DNA of 55,232 nucleotides, taken from the NCBI GenBank assembly GCA_021785695.1, contig JAJYEQ010000009.1, positions 1 through 55,232 on the forward strand, read 5' to 3'. Position numbers and translations under genes: made by a program. Shown piece by piece: positions 45,390-54,333 of the stretch. The notes beneath the pieces were generated by a model. That model had not been told where the DNA came from, searched no databases, and saw only the letters and a list, made by a program, of their open reading frames with translations. Numbering within the stretch: the stretch's first letter is position 1; every line of letters begins with the position of its first letter. Source of the DNA: Actinomycetes bacterium. Lineage in GTDB: Bacteria > Actinomycetota > Acidimicrobiia > Acidimicrobiales > RAAP-2.

Positions 45390-46682
45390 CTGCGCTACTA
45401 CATCGAGACACTGGGCTGTCCCAAGAATCAGGTGGACTCCGACAAGCTCGCGGGCCTGCTGGAGGGGCAGGGCTACCAGCCGGCGGGTGACCCCACGGCC
45501 GCGGACCTGGTGGTCGCCAACACCTGCGCCTTCATCGAGGCGGCGCGCGAGGAGTCGGTGGCCACCGTGCTGGACCTGGCGCAGCGCCGGGCCCCCGGCG
45601 CGCGCCTGGTGGTGACGGGCTGCATGGCCGAGCGCTACGGCGACGAGCTGGCCGAGGCCCTGCCCGAGGCCGACGTCGTGGCCGGCTTCGGCCACGAGTT
45701 CGCCTCCATCACCCCGGTGCGCGTGCGCCGGGGTCCCCGCAGCGACTTCGACCTGCTGAATCTGCCGCGTCCGCCCGCCGCGGCGCCGTGGGCCTACCTC
45801 AAGATCGCCGAGGGATGCGACCGGCGCTGCGGGTTCTGCGCGATCCCCAGCTTCCGGGGTGACCAGCGCTCCCGGGCGGCCAACGCGGTCCTCGAGGAGG
45901 CCCGCGGGCTGGCGGCCAGCGGTGTGCGCGAGCTGGTCCTGGTCGCCCAGGACCTAGCCAGCTGGGGACTCGACCGGCGCCGTCGTCGCGACGGCCTCGA
46001 CGTGGTCGAGCCGCTGGAGGACGGCACCACCCAGCCCCTGGTCCAACTGGTCGAGCAGCTGGCGCGCGAGGTCGACCGGGTGCGCCTGCTCTACTTGTAC
46101 CCCTCGAGCCTCACACCCCAGTTGATCGATGCCATCGTGGCCACGGGCGTGCCCTACTTCGACCTGTCGCTCCAGCACGTGACCCGCGCCCACTTGCGCC
46201 GTATGAGCCGCTGGGGTGACGCCGGCCGCTTCCTCGAGCGCATCGGGCGGATCCGGGCGATGGAGCCCGACGCCACGTTCCGGTCGTCGTTCATCCTGGG
46301 CTACCCCGGGGAGACCGAGGACGACCACCGCCAGCTGCTGGCGTTCCTCGAAGAGGCCCAGCTCGACTGGGCCGGGTTCTTCCCCTTCTCCCCCGAGGTG
46401 GGGACGCCCGCCGCGGCCGCGGCGGACCCGGTCGACCCCGAGCTGGCGCTGGACCGGCTGCGCGAGGCCAGCGAGCTCCAAGACGCCATCACGGCACGGT
46501 GGCGTGACGCGCTGGTCGGCACGGTCCAGCGCGTCCTGGTGGATCGGCCCGGCGTCGCGCGCAGCGTGCGCGAGTGCCCCGAGATCGATGGCATTGTGGA
46601 AGTCAGCCGACAGTGGGAAGTGGGGAGCATGGTCGACGCGCGGATCGTGGCCAGTCACGGCGTGGACGTGGTGGCGCGGTGA
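45390..46682 (+). CDS. rimO: Ribosomal protein S12 methylthiotransferase RimO
   Basis: A 430-residue radical-SAM methylthiotransferase that thiomethylates Asp of ribosomal protein S12. The N-terminal MTTase cluster cysteines are in ETLGCPKNQ, VANTCAFIE and VTGCMAERYG. The radical-SAM CxxxCxxC is CDRRCGFCAIPSFRG. A short TRAM-like end follows (RVLVDRPG, VGSMVDARIV). The start is unusual: the conserved beginning RYYIETLGCPKN is preceded by CTG at 45390, with AGGAG at 45379-45383 spaced six bases, while the only nearby in-frame GTG (45366) lies inside the terminator stem. I therefore call a CTG start. The stop overlaps the pgsA GTG. Confidence 0.92.
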   Translation: MRYYIETLGCPKNQVDSDKLAGLLEGQGYQPAGDPTAADLVVANTCAFIEAAREESVATVLDLAQRRAPGARLVVTGCMAERYGDELAEALPEADVVAGFGHEFASITPVRVRRGPRSDFDLLNLPRPPAAAPWAYLKIAEGCDRRCGFCAIPSFRGDQRSRAANAVLEEARGLAASGVRELVLVAQDLASWGLDRRRRRDGLDVVEPLEDGTTQPLVQLVEQLAREVDRVRLLYLYPSSLTPQLIDAIVATGVPYFDLSLQHVTRAHLRRMSRWGDAGRFLERIGRIRAMEPDATFRSSFILGYPGETEDDHRQLLAFLEEAQLDWAGFFPFSPEVGTPAAAAADPVDPELALDRLREASELQDAITARWRDALVGTVQRVLVDRPGVARSVRECPEIDGIVEVSRQWEVGSMVDARIVASHGVDVVAR

Positions 46683-47245
46683 ACGCGCCGCGCTACGGCG
46701 AGACGGCGCTGCTCACGCCCGCGAACCTGATGACGGGATTCCGCATCCTGATGGCGCCCCTGTTCGTCTACCTGGTCGTGATCGACCGCATCTCGTGGTG
46801 GACGTCCCTGGTGGGATTCCTGGCGGCGGCGTCGGACTACTTCGACGGGATCGTGGCCCGTCGCCACGGCACGACGACCTCGGGCGCCTTCCTGGACCCG
46901 CTGGCCGACAAGATCCTGGTCCTGGGCTCGCTCTACGCGATCGTCCTGGCTCGCCCCCACGGCGTCACGTCGTTCCTCGTCCCCTCGATCCTCATCACGC
47001 TGCGCGAGATCTGGATGAGCTACTACCGCTCGCGGGCCGCCCGCCACGGGATCTCGATCCCGGCCACCCGCATCGCCAAGTGGAAGACGTTCGTCCAAGA
47101 CTGGGCGATCGCCTTCTGCGTCGTGCCGGTGACGGCGCACCACGTGTGGCTCGCTGAGGTGACGATCTGGGTCGCGGTGGTCTTGACCATCTACACGGGC
47201 TGGCGCTACTTCGTAGACGGGAGGCGCCTGCTCCATGCGCGTTGA
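46679..47245 (+). CDS. pgsA: CDP-diacylglycerol-glycerol-3-phosphate 3-phosphatidyltransferase
   Basis: A 188-residue CDP-alcohol phosphotransferase with about five or six hydrophobic segments. The signature D-G-x2-A-R-x8-G-x3-D-x3-D is seen as SDYFDGIVARRHG then SGAFLDPLADK. NLMTGFRILMAPLF at the N-terminus is typical of PgsA. It makes phosphatidylglycerophosphate. GTG 46679 overlaps the rimO stop, and the rimO-pgsA-cinA-recA order matches that of many Gram-positive chromosomes. Confidence 0.92.
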   Translation: MNAPRYGETALLTPANLMTGFRILMAPLFVYLVVIDRISWWTSLVGFLAAASDYFDGIVARRHGTTTSGAFLDPLADKILVLGSLYAIVLARPHGVTSFLVPSILITLREIWMSYYRSRAARHGISIPATRIAKWKTFVQDWAIAFCVVPVTAHHVWLAEVTIWVAVVLTIYTGWRYFVDGRRLLHAR

Positions 47246-48497
47246 GGTCGTTGCCGTGGGGACCGAGCTGCTGCTGGGCCAGATCGCTGACACCAACTCC
47301 CAGTGGCTCGGCGAGCAGCTGGCGGCGCACGGCATCTCCTCGCACTTCCACCAGCACGTCGGCGACAACCACGCGCGCATCGTGCTGGCACTGCGCACTG
47401 CCCTGGCGCGGGGTGACGCCGTCATCGTCTGCGGTGGCCTGGGGCCCACGCAGGACGACATCACGCGCGAGGCGATCGCCGAGGTGATGAACGTGCCCCT
47501 GGAGCGCGACGCGTCCCTCGTGGGACGCATCGCGGCGTTCTTCTCGGCGCGCGGTCGCGAGATGCCGGCCAACAACCTGCGGCAGGCCGACGTGCCCCGC
47601 GGGGCCACCATCATCGACCAGCGGCGGGGCACCGCGCCCGGGCTGATCTGCCCGATCGGCGCCAAGGTGGCCTACCTCCTGCCGGGCGTGCCCTACGAGA
47701 TGACCGACATGTTCGAGCGGGCGGTCCTGCCGGACCTGCTCGCGCGCGAGCGGGCCGCGGGCCGCCAGGCGGTCATCGTCAGCCGGGTCCTGCGCACCTG
47801 GGGGGCCAGCGAGTCGGCCCTGGCCGACGCGGTGGCCGAGCGCTTCAGCGCGCTTCAGGGCGACCGTCGCCTGACCATCGCGTTCCTCGCCTCGGGCATC
47901 GAGGGCATCAAGGTCCGCGTGACGGCGCGGGGCGACGACGAGGACCACGCGCGCCAGCTGCTGGCCTCAGAGGAGGAGGCGGTGCGCCGCGTCATCACCG
48001 CCCGGCTGGGTGACATCGTCTTCGGCGTCGATGGCGAGACCATGGAGGACGCCATCGCCTCGCGCCTCCGCGCGCGCGCCGCGACCCTGGCGGTGGCCGA
48101 GTCGATCACGGGCGGGCTGATCGCCAGCCGCCTCGTCAACGTCGCCGGGGCCTCCACGTGGTTCCGCGGGGGCGTGGTGAGCTACGCCACCGAGGTCAAG
48201 CACCAGGTGCTCCATGTGCCCGAGGGACCGGTCGTCTCCGAGGCGGCGGCGCGGGCCCTGGCCAGCGGCGTGCGGGCGCTGCTCGGCGCGGACATCGGTC
48301 TCGCGGTGACCGGGGTGGCGGGCCCGGACGAGCAGGAGGGCCAGCCGGTCGGGACCGTCTTCGTGGGCCTCGACCTCGGGGGGCAGGTCGAGGCCCGAGC
48401 GCTGCGGCTGGCCGGTGACCGGCCCCGCGTGCGCGCCTACGCCGCCATCAGCGCGCTCGACGCGCTGCGACGGGTCCTTGACCGTGAGAGTGCTTGA
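47235..48497 (+). CDS. cinA: CinA family protein (competence/damage-inducible, NMN deamidase-type)
   Basis: A 420-residue two-domain CinA. The N-terminal molybdopterin-binding-like domain (about 1-170) has VGTELLLGQIADTNS and GGLGPTQDDITREA. The C-terminal CinA domain (about 255-415) has LAVAESITGGLIASRL and TGVAGPDEQEGQPVGTVF, the NMN deamidase-type segment. ATG 47235 lies inside the pgsA gene (11-base overlap). It is located directly before recA. Confidence 0.93.
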   Translation: MRVEVVAVGTELLLGQIADTNSQWLGEQLAAHGISSHFHQHVGDNHARIVLALRTALARGDAVIVCGGLGPTQDDITREAIAEVMNVPLERDASLVGRIAAFFSARGREMPANNLRQADVPRGATIIDQRRGTAPGLICPIGAKVAYLLPGVPYEMTDMFERAVLPDLLARERAAGRQAVIVSRVLRTWGASESALADAVAERFSALQGDRRLTIAFLASGIEGIKVRVTARGDDEDHARQLLASEEEAVRRVITARLGDIVFGVDGETMEDAIASRLRARAATLAVAESITGGLIASRLVNVAGASTWFRGGVVSYATEVKHQVLHVPEGPVVSEAAARALASGVRALLGADIGLAVTGVAGPDEQEGQPVGTVFVGLDLGGQVEARALRLAGDRPRVRAYAAISALDALRRVLDRESA

Positions 48498-48515
48498 TAC
48501 GAACACCTGTTCGTA
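48498..48515. promoter_or_regulatory. LexA (SOS) box upstream of recA
   Basis: TACGAAC-ACCT-GTTCGTA is a perfect seven-base dyad with a four-base spacer and contains CGAAC-N4-GTTCG, the Gram-positive/actinobacterial LexA consensus. TTGATA at 48494-48499 is a possible -35 that overlaps it, with a weak -10 about 17 bases on, so LexA would occlude the recA promoter. It begins in the codons just after the cinA stop. Confidence 0.93.
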
Positions 48516-48543
48516 GTACGGTGGGGGCGTCCCCCGATCCATG

Positions 48544-48574
48544 TCAGTGGGCACCTCTAGGGTGCCACCACTGA
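48544..48574 (+). other. Stable hairpin in the recA leader
   Basis: TCAGTGG (48544-48550) pairs with CCACTGA (48568-48574) and GCACC (48551-48555) with GGTGC (48561-48565), with a two-base bulge and a TCTAG loop, about 12 pairs. It ends only two bases before the AAAGGAG Shine-Dalgarno (48577-48583), so it could modulate recA translation or protect the mRNA. I do not recognise it as a named RNA. Confidence 0.6.
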
Positions 48575-48588
48575 GCAAAGGAGACCAC

Positions 48589-49638
48589 ATGGCGACCGAC
48601 GACCGGAGCAAGGCCCTCGAGGCGGCGCTGGGCCAGATCGAGAAGCAGTTCGGCAAGGGCTCGATCATGCGCCTGGGCGAGAACATGCACCTCAACATCG
48701 AGGCCATCCCGACCGGTGCGCTGGCTTTGGACATGGCGCTCGGCATCGGCGGCGTGCCGCGGGGCCGGGTCGTCGAGCTCTACGGCCCCGAGTCCTCGGG
48801 CAAGTCGACGCTGGCCATGCACGTGGTCGCCGAGGCCCAACGCAATGGTGGCGTGTGCGCCTACATCGACGCCGAACACGCGATGGACCCGGTGTACGCG
48901 CGCGCCATCGGCGTCAACGTGGACGACCTGCTGATCAGCCAGCCCGACACCGGCGAGCAGGCCCTAGAGATCGTCGACATGCTGATCCGCTCGGGCGCGC
49001 TGGACGTGGTCGTCGTGGACTCGGTCGCGGCCCTCACGCCGCGGGCCGAGATCGAGGGCGACATGGGCGACACGCACGTGGGCCTGCAGGCGCGGCTCAT
49101 GAGCCAGGCCCTCCGCAAGCTCACCGGGGGCCTGTCCAAGTCCAACACGGTGGCCATCTTCATCAACCAGCTGCGCGAGAAGATCGGCGTCATCTACGGC
49201 TCGCCCGAGGTGACGCCTGGCGGCCGGGCTCTCAAGTTCTACGCCTCGGTCCGCATGGACATCCGTCGTGTGGAGTCGATCAAGGACGGCGCCGAGGTCG
49301 TGGGCAGCCGCACGCGGGTCAAGGTCGTCAAGAACAAGTGCGCCGCGCCCTTCAAGCAGGCGGAGTTCGACATCATGTACGGGCAGGGCATCAGCCGGGA
49401 GGGCTCGGTGCTCGACGTGGCCGTCGAGCTGGGACTGGTCAAGAAGGCGGGCGCCTGGTTCACCTACGAGGGTGAGCAGCTGGGACAGGGTCGGGAGAAC
49501 GTCAAGACGTTCCTGCGTGAGAGCCCGCAGTTGATGGCCGAGATCGACCAGCGCGTCCGCGATCGCCTGGCCACGATGCAGACCCCCGACGTCGTGGGCG
49601 GGCCCCTCGACATCGACGCGCCGCTGACCCTGGACTGA
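48589..49638 (+). CDS. recA: Recombinase RecA
   Basis: A 349-residue RecA, the strand-exchange and LexA-coprotease ATPase. Walker A is GPESSGKST, Walker B is [10 protein letters not shown], followed by [20 protein letters not shown] (loop 1, kept as [12 protein letters not shown]), and the [10 protein letters not shown] box. ATG 48589 is chosen with AAAGGAG five bases upstream; an in-frame ATG at 48541 lies before the leader hairpin. There is no intein. The C-terminus is short. No recX follows, unlike in many actinobacteria. Confidence 0.97.
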   Translation: MATDDRSKALEAALGQIEKQFGKGSIMRLGENMHLNIEAIPTGALALDMALGIGGVPRGRVVELYGPESSGKSTLAMHVVAEAQRNGGVCAYIDAEHAMDPVYARAIGVNVDDLLISQPDTGEQALEIVDMLIRSGALDVVVVDSVAALTPRAEIEGDMGDTHVGLQARLMSQALRKLTGGLSKSNTVAIFINQLREKIGVIYGSPEVTPGGRALKFYASVRMDIRRVESIKDGAEVVGSRTRVKVVKNKCAAPFKQAEFDIMYGQGISREGSVLDVAVELGLVKKAGAWFTYEGEQLGQGRENVKTFLRESPQLMAEIDQRVRDRLATMQTPDVVGGPLDIDAPLTLD

Positions 49639-49676
49639 CCCCGGGGCCCCGGGAGGCGCGACAGTAGCGTGGGCGC

Positions 49677-50315
49677 ATGCGCCCTCGACTGGTCCTGCGT
49701 CGGCGCTTGGGCGAGGTGGTGCGCGCCGCGCGCCGTTACCTCGACGAGGTGGCCACGGTGGGACCCCAGGACCGCTACGCCCGGCGCTTTGCCGCCTTCG
49801 GGCGCGGCGCGGCGCTGCTCGCGCCCCAGGGTGTCATCTACAACGAGCGCTACATCGCCATCGGCGACGAGACGATGATCGGTCCCGGGGTGACCCTGGC
49901 GGTGGGCATCGGTCCCGAGCAGGAGATGCTGTCGAGCCCGGTCGTCTCGCTCGGGCGCCGGTGCGTCATCGGCCGGGGATCGCACATCGTGGGTCACTGG
50001 CGCGTCGAGCTGGGCGACGAGATCCAGACCGGGCCCTACGTGTACATCACCGACCAGAACCACTCCTACGCGGACCCCGATCGGCCCATTGGCTGGCAGA
50101 CGCCCCGGGAGGCGGCCGTCCGCATCGGCTCGGGCAGCTGGCTCGGCGCCCACGTCGTGATCCTGCCCGGCACGGTGCTGGGCGAGCACACGACGGTCGC
50201 CGCGGGCGCCGTGGTGCGCGGCGAGTTCCCGAGTCACGTCGTGATCGGCGGGGTGCCCGCCCGGGTCCTGCGCCACTACCGTCCCGGAGAGGGCTGGGTC
50301 GAGGGCGCACCGTGA
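49677..50315 (+). CDS. Hexapeptide-repeat acetyltransferase-like protein
   Basis: A 212-residue left-handed beta-helix protein. Imperfect hexapeptide repeats appear from about residue 55 (IAIGDETMIGPGVTL, then VSLGRRCVIGRGSHI, ELGDEIQTGPYVYI), then the His-containing loop DQNHSY, and RIGSGSWLGAHVVILPG with VIGGVPARVLR, as in maltose/galactoside O-acetyltransferases. The acceptor is unknown. ATG 49677 starts 39 bases after recA. It is coupled to the MFS gene by GTGA. Confidence 0.87.
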   Translation: MRPRLVLRRRLGEVVRAARRYLDEVATVGPQDRYARRFAAFGRGAALLAPQGVIYNERYIAIGDETMIGPGVTLAVGIGPEQEMLSSPVVSLGRRCVIGRGSHIVGHWRVELGDEIQTGPYVYITDQNHSYADPDRPIGWQTPREAAVRIGSGSWLGAHVVILPGTVLGEHTTVAAGAVVRGEFPSHVVIGGVPARVLRHYRPGEGWVEGAP

Positions 50316-51565
50316 GGGTGGGCGTGGACCTCGGTCCCCTGCGCACGTCGCCCGCCTTCCGCCGGCTCTACATCGCGCGCTTCTTCTCGGGCGTCGGCAA
50401 CCAGCTGACCTACGTGGTCACGGCCTACCAGCTGCGACTCCTCACGCACTCCGTGCTGGCGGTGGGGAGCCTGGGCCTGGTTGAGGTGATCCCCATCGTG
50501 GTCTTCGGGCTCTACGGCGGCGTGCTGGCCGACCACCTGGACCGGCGCGTGATGGCCGTGGCGACCGAGGTGGCCCTCGGGCTGTTGTCGGTCTCCCTGC
50601 TCGTCAACACGCTGTGGCATCCCCACGCCTGGGTCCTCTACGCCGTCGACGCGCTGGTGGTCTCGGCGGGGTCGCTGCAGACCCCCAGCGTGGCCGCCAT
50701 GCGCCAGCTGCTGGTCCGCCACGACGAGCAGCGCTCGGCGGCCACGCTGGGGGCCATCCGCGACACGACCGCCACCCTGGTGGCCCCGGCCATCGGCGGC
50801 CTGATCGCGGTGCTGGCCGGCCCGGGGTGGGCCTACCTGGTGACGGTGGTGGCCTTCACCGTGTCGGTGCCGCTGCTCGCCTCGCTGCCGCAGCCCCCGC
50901 GCGGTGGGGGCGGGTCCGCGGTGGCCGCGTCGCTGCGCACCGGGCTGCGCTACACCCACTCGCGCCCCGACCTGATCGGCACGTACGTGGTGGACCTGCT
51001 GGCGATGGCCTGGGCCTACCCGGTCGTCATGCTGCCCTTCGTGGCGGCCACCTTCCCCCACCAGCCCGACGCGCTGGCGCTCCTCTACCTGGGACTCCCC
51101 CTGGGCTCGCTGCTGGCGACCCTGAGCGCCGCCTGGACCCGCCACGTCCACCGCTACGGTCGCGCGATCGTGGTGGCCGCGGTCGTGTGGGGTGGCGGCA
51201 TCACCCTGTTCGGCTTCTCGCGGAGCCTGACCATGGACCTGGTCGGGCTGACGATCGCCGGGGGGGCCGATGCGATGAGCGGCATCTTTCGCACCACCAT
51301 GTGGAACGAGTCCATCCCGCCCGACGTGCGCGGCCGCCTGGCCGGGGTCGAGCTGATCTCCTACGCCCTGGGGCCCACGACGGGCCAGCTGCGCTCGGGC
51401 TGGATGGCCGCGTGGTGGTCGCTGCGGCTCTCGCTCGGCCTGGGCGGGATCGGCGCCGCGGGCTCGGTGGCCGGCGTCGCGGTGGCCCTGCCGCGCCTGT
51501 GGTCCTTTGACGCGCGCACCGATGAGAACGTGGCCGCGGTCGCGCGCCAGCGGGCGGCCGCCTAG
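50312..51565 (+). CDS. MFS transporter, EntS-like
   Basis: A 417-residue twelve-span major facilitator. FRRLYIARFFSGVGNQLTYV at the N-terminus and the loop GVLADHLDRRVMA (motif A-like) resemble the MFS_3/EntS group that exports siderophores or drugs. It is coupled by GTGA to the acetyltransferase gene. The substrate cannot be inferred beyond a possible link to the acetylated product of the neighbour. Confidence 0.85.
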   Translation: MRVGVDLGPLRTSPAFRRLYIARFFSGVGNQLTYVVTAYQLRLLTHSVLAVGSLGLVEVIPIVVFGLYGGVLADHLDRRVMAVATEVALGLLSVSLLVNTLWHPHAWVLYAVDALVVSAGSLQTPSVAAMRQLLVRHDEQRSAATLGAIRDTTATLVAPAIGGLIAVLAGPGWAYLVTVVAFTVSVPLLASLPQPPRGGGGSAVAASLRTGLRYTHSRPDLIGTYVVDLLAMAWAYPVVMLPFVAATFPHQPDALALLYLGLPLGSLLATLSAAWTRHVHRYGRAIVVAAVVWGGGITLFGFSRSLTMDLVGLTIAGGADAMSGIFRTTMWNESIPPDVRGRLAGVELISYALGPTTGQLRSGWMAAWWSLRLSLGLGGIGAAGSVAGVAVALPRLWSFDARTDENVAAVARQRAAA

Positions 51566-51585
51566 GCGGGCTCTATCCTCGAGGG

Positions 51586-52731
51586 ATGCCGACCTACCGC
51601 GTGAGCGTGCTGGGCCCGCGCCGCGAGGCCGCCGCCGCCCTCGAGGCGGTCGCCGCACTCGAGGCCCCCGAGGTCGTCGTGCGCGACCTGGCCCAGAGGG
51701 CCCTCGGCGACGGCGTGATCACCGCGGCCGAGCTCACGGGGGCGCCGCCCGATCCCGCGGCCCTGCGCCAGCGTCTGGGGGAGGCACTCGGGCCGGCGGC
51801 CAGCATCGTGGTGGCCAGCGCGCCGCTGCGGCCCGCGCGCGACGACGCCTACGTGGCCTCGGTGCTGGCAGCGCTGGTGGCGCCGGGCGCTCTGGCTCGC
51901 GTGGTGCGGGCCATGGTGGGCGCCGGCGCAGCCGTCGAGCACGTGACGCTGCTGACCCGCCAGCCGGTCATGGGCTACGAGATCGAGGTGCGCACCAGCG
52001 ACCCCGACGCGCTGCGCCGGGCGATGGGGGCCGCGGCCGCGGCCGACGGGCTCGACGTGGCGCTCCAGCGCGACGTCCCCGCGCGCGGGTCGAGGCGGCT
52101 CGTGGTGATGGACGCGGACTCCACGCTGCTCCAAGACGAGGTGATCGACCGACTGGCGGAGATCTGCGGGCGCGCCGCCGAGGTGCAGGCCATCACGCGC
52201 GCCGCGATGGCGGGCGAGCTGGACTTCGCCGAGTCCCTGCGGCGCCGCGTGGCCACGCTGGCCGGGGCCCCGGCCTCGGTGCTCGACGAGGTGCGCGCGG
52301 TGGTGTCGCTGACGCCGGGGGCGCGCACCCTGGTGCGCACGCTGCAGCGGCTGGGCCACGTGCCGGCCGTCGTCTCGGGCGGCTTCGTCGAGGTCCTGGC
52401 GCCGCTGCTGGCCGAGTTGGGGATCGAGCACTACGCGGCCAACCACCTCGAGATCGTCGAGGGTCACCTGACCGGGCGGGTGGTGGGCGAGATCCTGGAC
52501 CGCGCGGGCAAGGCCGCCGCGCTGCGCCGCTTCGCGGCCGAGCTGGGCATCCCCCTGGAGCGCACGGTGGCCATCGGGGACGGGGCCAACGACATCGACA
52601 TGCTGGTCGCGGCGGGCCTCGGGGTGGCCTTCAACGCCAAGCCCGTCGTGCGCGAGCACGCCGACGCGACGCTCTCGGTGCCCAACCTGGACGCGGTCCT
52701 GGTGTTCCTCGGGCTGCGCGCCGAGGCCTGA
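51586..52731 (+). CDS. serB: Phosphoserine phosphatase SerB
   Basis: A 381-residue SerB with a long N-terminus (about 1-165) that looks like two ACT-type regulatory domains, as in mycobacterial SerB2, and a C-terminal HAD phosphatase. Motifs are LVVMDADSTLLQDEVID (nucleophile Asp), VSGGFVEVL, the GKAAALRRF lysine region and AIGDGANDIDML. It completes serine synthesis. ATG 51586 follows the MFS gene by 20 bases. Confidence 0.93.
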   Translation: MPTYRVSVLGPRREAAAALEAVAALEAPEVVVRDLAQRALGDGVITAAELTGAPPDPAALRQRLGEALGPAASIVVASAPLRPARDDAYVASVLAALVAPGALARVVRAMVGAGAAVEHVTLLTRQPVMGYEIEVRTSDPDALRRAMGAAAAADGLDVALQRDVPARGSRRLVVMDADSTLLQDEVIDRLAEICGRAAEVQAITRAAMAGELDFAESLRRRVATLAGAPASVLDEVRAVVSLTPGARTLVRTLQRLGHVPAVVSGGFVEVLAPLLAELGIEHYAANHLEIVEGHLTGRVVGEILDRAGKAAALRRFAAELGIPLERTVAIGDGANDIDMLVAAGLGVAFNAKPVVREHADATLSVPNLDAVLVFLGLRAEA

Positions 52732-52783
52732 GCGAGACGCGGTCCGCCAGCGGTCGTGGCCGGCGGGCTCGGCGGCGGCGGCG

Positions 52784-54274
52784 TCAGTCGCTCAGGAGCA
52801 GGTCGGTCGACCCGCCGCGCCACAGCTCGTGCATCCAGGCCTCCACGTCGGCGACGGAGCGCGGCAGCGCGGCCGACAGGTTGACCGGGCCGTCGGCCCC
52901 CACCCAGATGTCGTCCTCGATGCGCACGCCGATCCCGCGGTACTCCTCGGGGACGGTGAGGTCGTGGGCCTGGAAGTAGAGGCCCGGCTCCACGGTCAGC
53001 ACGTAGCCCTCGGCCAGGTCGCCGCGGTAGAGCTCCTGGCGGGCGTTGGCGCAGTCGTGGACGTCGAGGCCGAGCATGTGGCTGGTGCCGTGCAGCGTGT
53101 AGCGCCGGTAGGACTGGACGTCGCGTCGCAGCGCCGTGGCCGCGTCGGGCACCAGGCCGAGGTCGACCAGCCCCTCGACCAGGACCGCGGTCGCGGCGTC
53201 GTGGGCGGCGGCGAAGGGCACGCCGGGGCGCACGGCGGCGATGCCGGCCTCCTGGGCGGCCAGGACGATCTCGTAGATGCGCCGCTGGGCGGGCGAGAAC
53301 GTCCCGCTGACCGGCAGGGTCCGCGTGACGTCGGCGGTGTAGAGGTGCGGGCCCTCGACCCCGGCGTCGAGCAGCAGCAGGTCACCCGCCCGCACCGGCC
53401 CGTCGTTGCGCGTCCAGTGCAAGATGGACGCGTGCGCGCCCGCCGCGGCGATCGTGTCGTAGCCCACGTCGTGGCCCGCGACGCGCGCGCGCAGGTTGAA
53501 GACGCCCTCGACCACCCGCTCGCCGTGGCGTTGGGCGGCCGGCAGGGCGCGCACCACGTCGGCGAAGCCGGCGACCGTGGCGGCGATGGACGCGGCCAGC
53601 TGGGCTCGCTCGAAGGCGTCCTTGACCAGGCGCAGCTCGCTCAACGTGGCCGTCAGGACCGCGTCGGACTCCGAGGGCGCCACCAGGGCGTCGACGGCCA
53701 GGTCGAGGCCCCGCACCGTGGCCACCGTGGTGCCCTGGAGGCCGCTGAGGTGCTTGGGCAGGTCCTCGAGCGGCGCGGTCTCGATGTCGTAGTAGGCGGC
53801 GGCCTCGCGGACCCCGCGGCGGGGCCCGACCCACAGCTCGCCGTAGCGGCTGTCGGTGAAGAACTCGTGGGACCGCTGGTCGCGGCGCTCGGGGATGAAC
53901 AAGGTGGCGTGCACGCGGCCAGCTCCCGGCGCCAGCACGACCACCGCGTCGGGCTCGTCGCACCCGGTGAGGTAGAAGAAGTCGGTCCCGGGGCGGAACC
54001 GGTAGTCGGTGTCGTTGGCGCGCACCTTCAGGGGCCCGGTCGGGACGACCAGCGTGCAGCCACTCACGCGCTCGGCGATGCGGTGCCGGCGCTCGGCGCA
54101 GGCCGCGGCCGCCGGGTAGGTCGCGCTCGCTGGGGCGTCGGACCCCCAGCCGCTGGTCATCTGGTCGACCAGCGCTCGGGGAACCGGCGGACGGTGCGGG
54201 CCGGCCCAGACCCAGGTCGCCGACAGGGGGTGATCCGCCGAGACGTCGGGCTCGGTCACGGGACGGTCGCTCAT
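52784..54274 (-). CDS. pepP: Xaa-Pro aminopeptidase (aminopeptidase P family)
   Basis: A 496-residue creatinase/aminopeptidase P family metallopeptidase. The N-terminal creatinase-like domain (about 60-200) has YRFRPGTDFFYLTGCDEPDA. The pita-bread domain carries the metal ligands LLLLDAGVE, TADVTRTLPVSG, HGTSHMLGLDVHD, VEPGLYF and GVRIEDDI. It removes residues N-terminal to proline. The start ATG 54274 has a long polar leader of about 50 residues, usual in actinobacterial PepP. It is convergent with serB. Confidence 0.92.
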   Translation of the reverse strand: MSDRPVTEPDVSADHPLSATWVWAGPHRPPVPRALVDQMTSGWGSDAPASATYPAAAACAERRHRIAERVSGCTLVVPTGPLKVRANDTDYRFRPGTDFFYLTGCDEPDAVVVLAPGAGRVHATLFIPERRDQRSHEFFTDSRYGELWVGPRRGVREAAAYYDIETAPLEDLPKHLSGLQGTTVATVRGLDLAVDALVAPSESDAVLTATLSELRLVKDAFERAQLAASIAATVAGFADVVRALPAAQRHGERVVEGVFNLRARVAGHDVGYDTIAAAGAHASILHWTRNDGPVRAGDLLLLDAGVEGPHLYTADVTRTLPVSGTFSPAQRRIYEIVLAAQEAGIAAVRPGVPFAAAHDAATAVLVEGLVDLGLVPDAATALRRDVQSYRRYTLHGTSHMLGLDVHDCANARQELYRGDLAEGYVLTVEPGLYFQAHDLTVPEEYRGIGVRIEDDIWVGADGPVNLSAALPRSVADVEAWMHELWRGGSTDLLLSD

Positions 54275-54333
54275 GGGCTCAATGTAGCCGAGGCCCCCCG
54301 GGCCCCGGCCGCGCCACCACGTAGTGTTCGGGG

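Noticed and set aside
48541..48588. An ATG at 48541 as recA start
   Set aside because: It has no Shine-Dalgarno, would read through the leader hairpin, and adds 16 residues not seen in RecA; ATG 48589 has AAAGGAG.
49639..49660. CCCCGGGG-rich palindrome after recA as a terminator
   Set aside because: The stem is short and of low complexity in GC-rich DNA; it is not distinguishable from chance and not listed.
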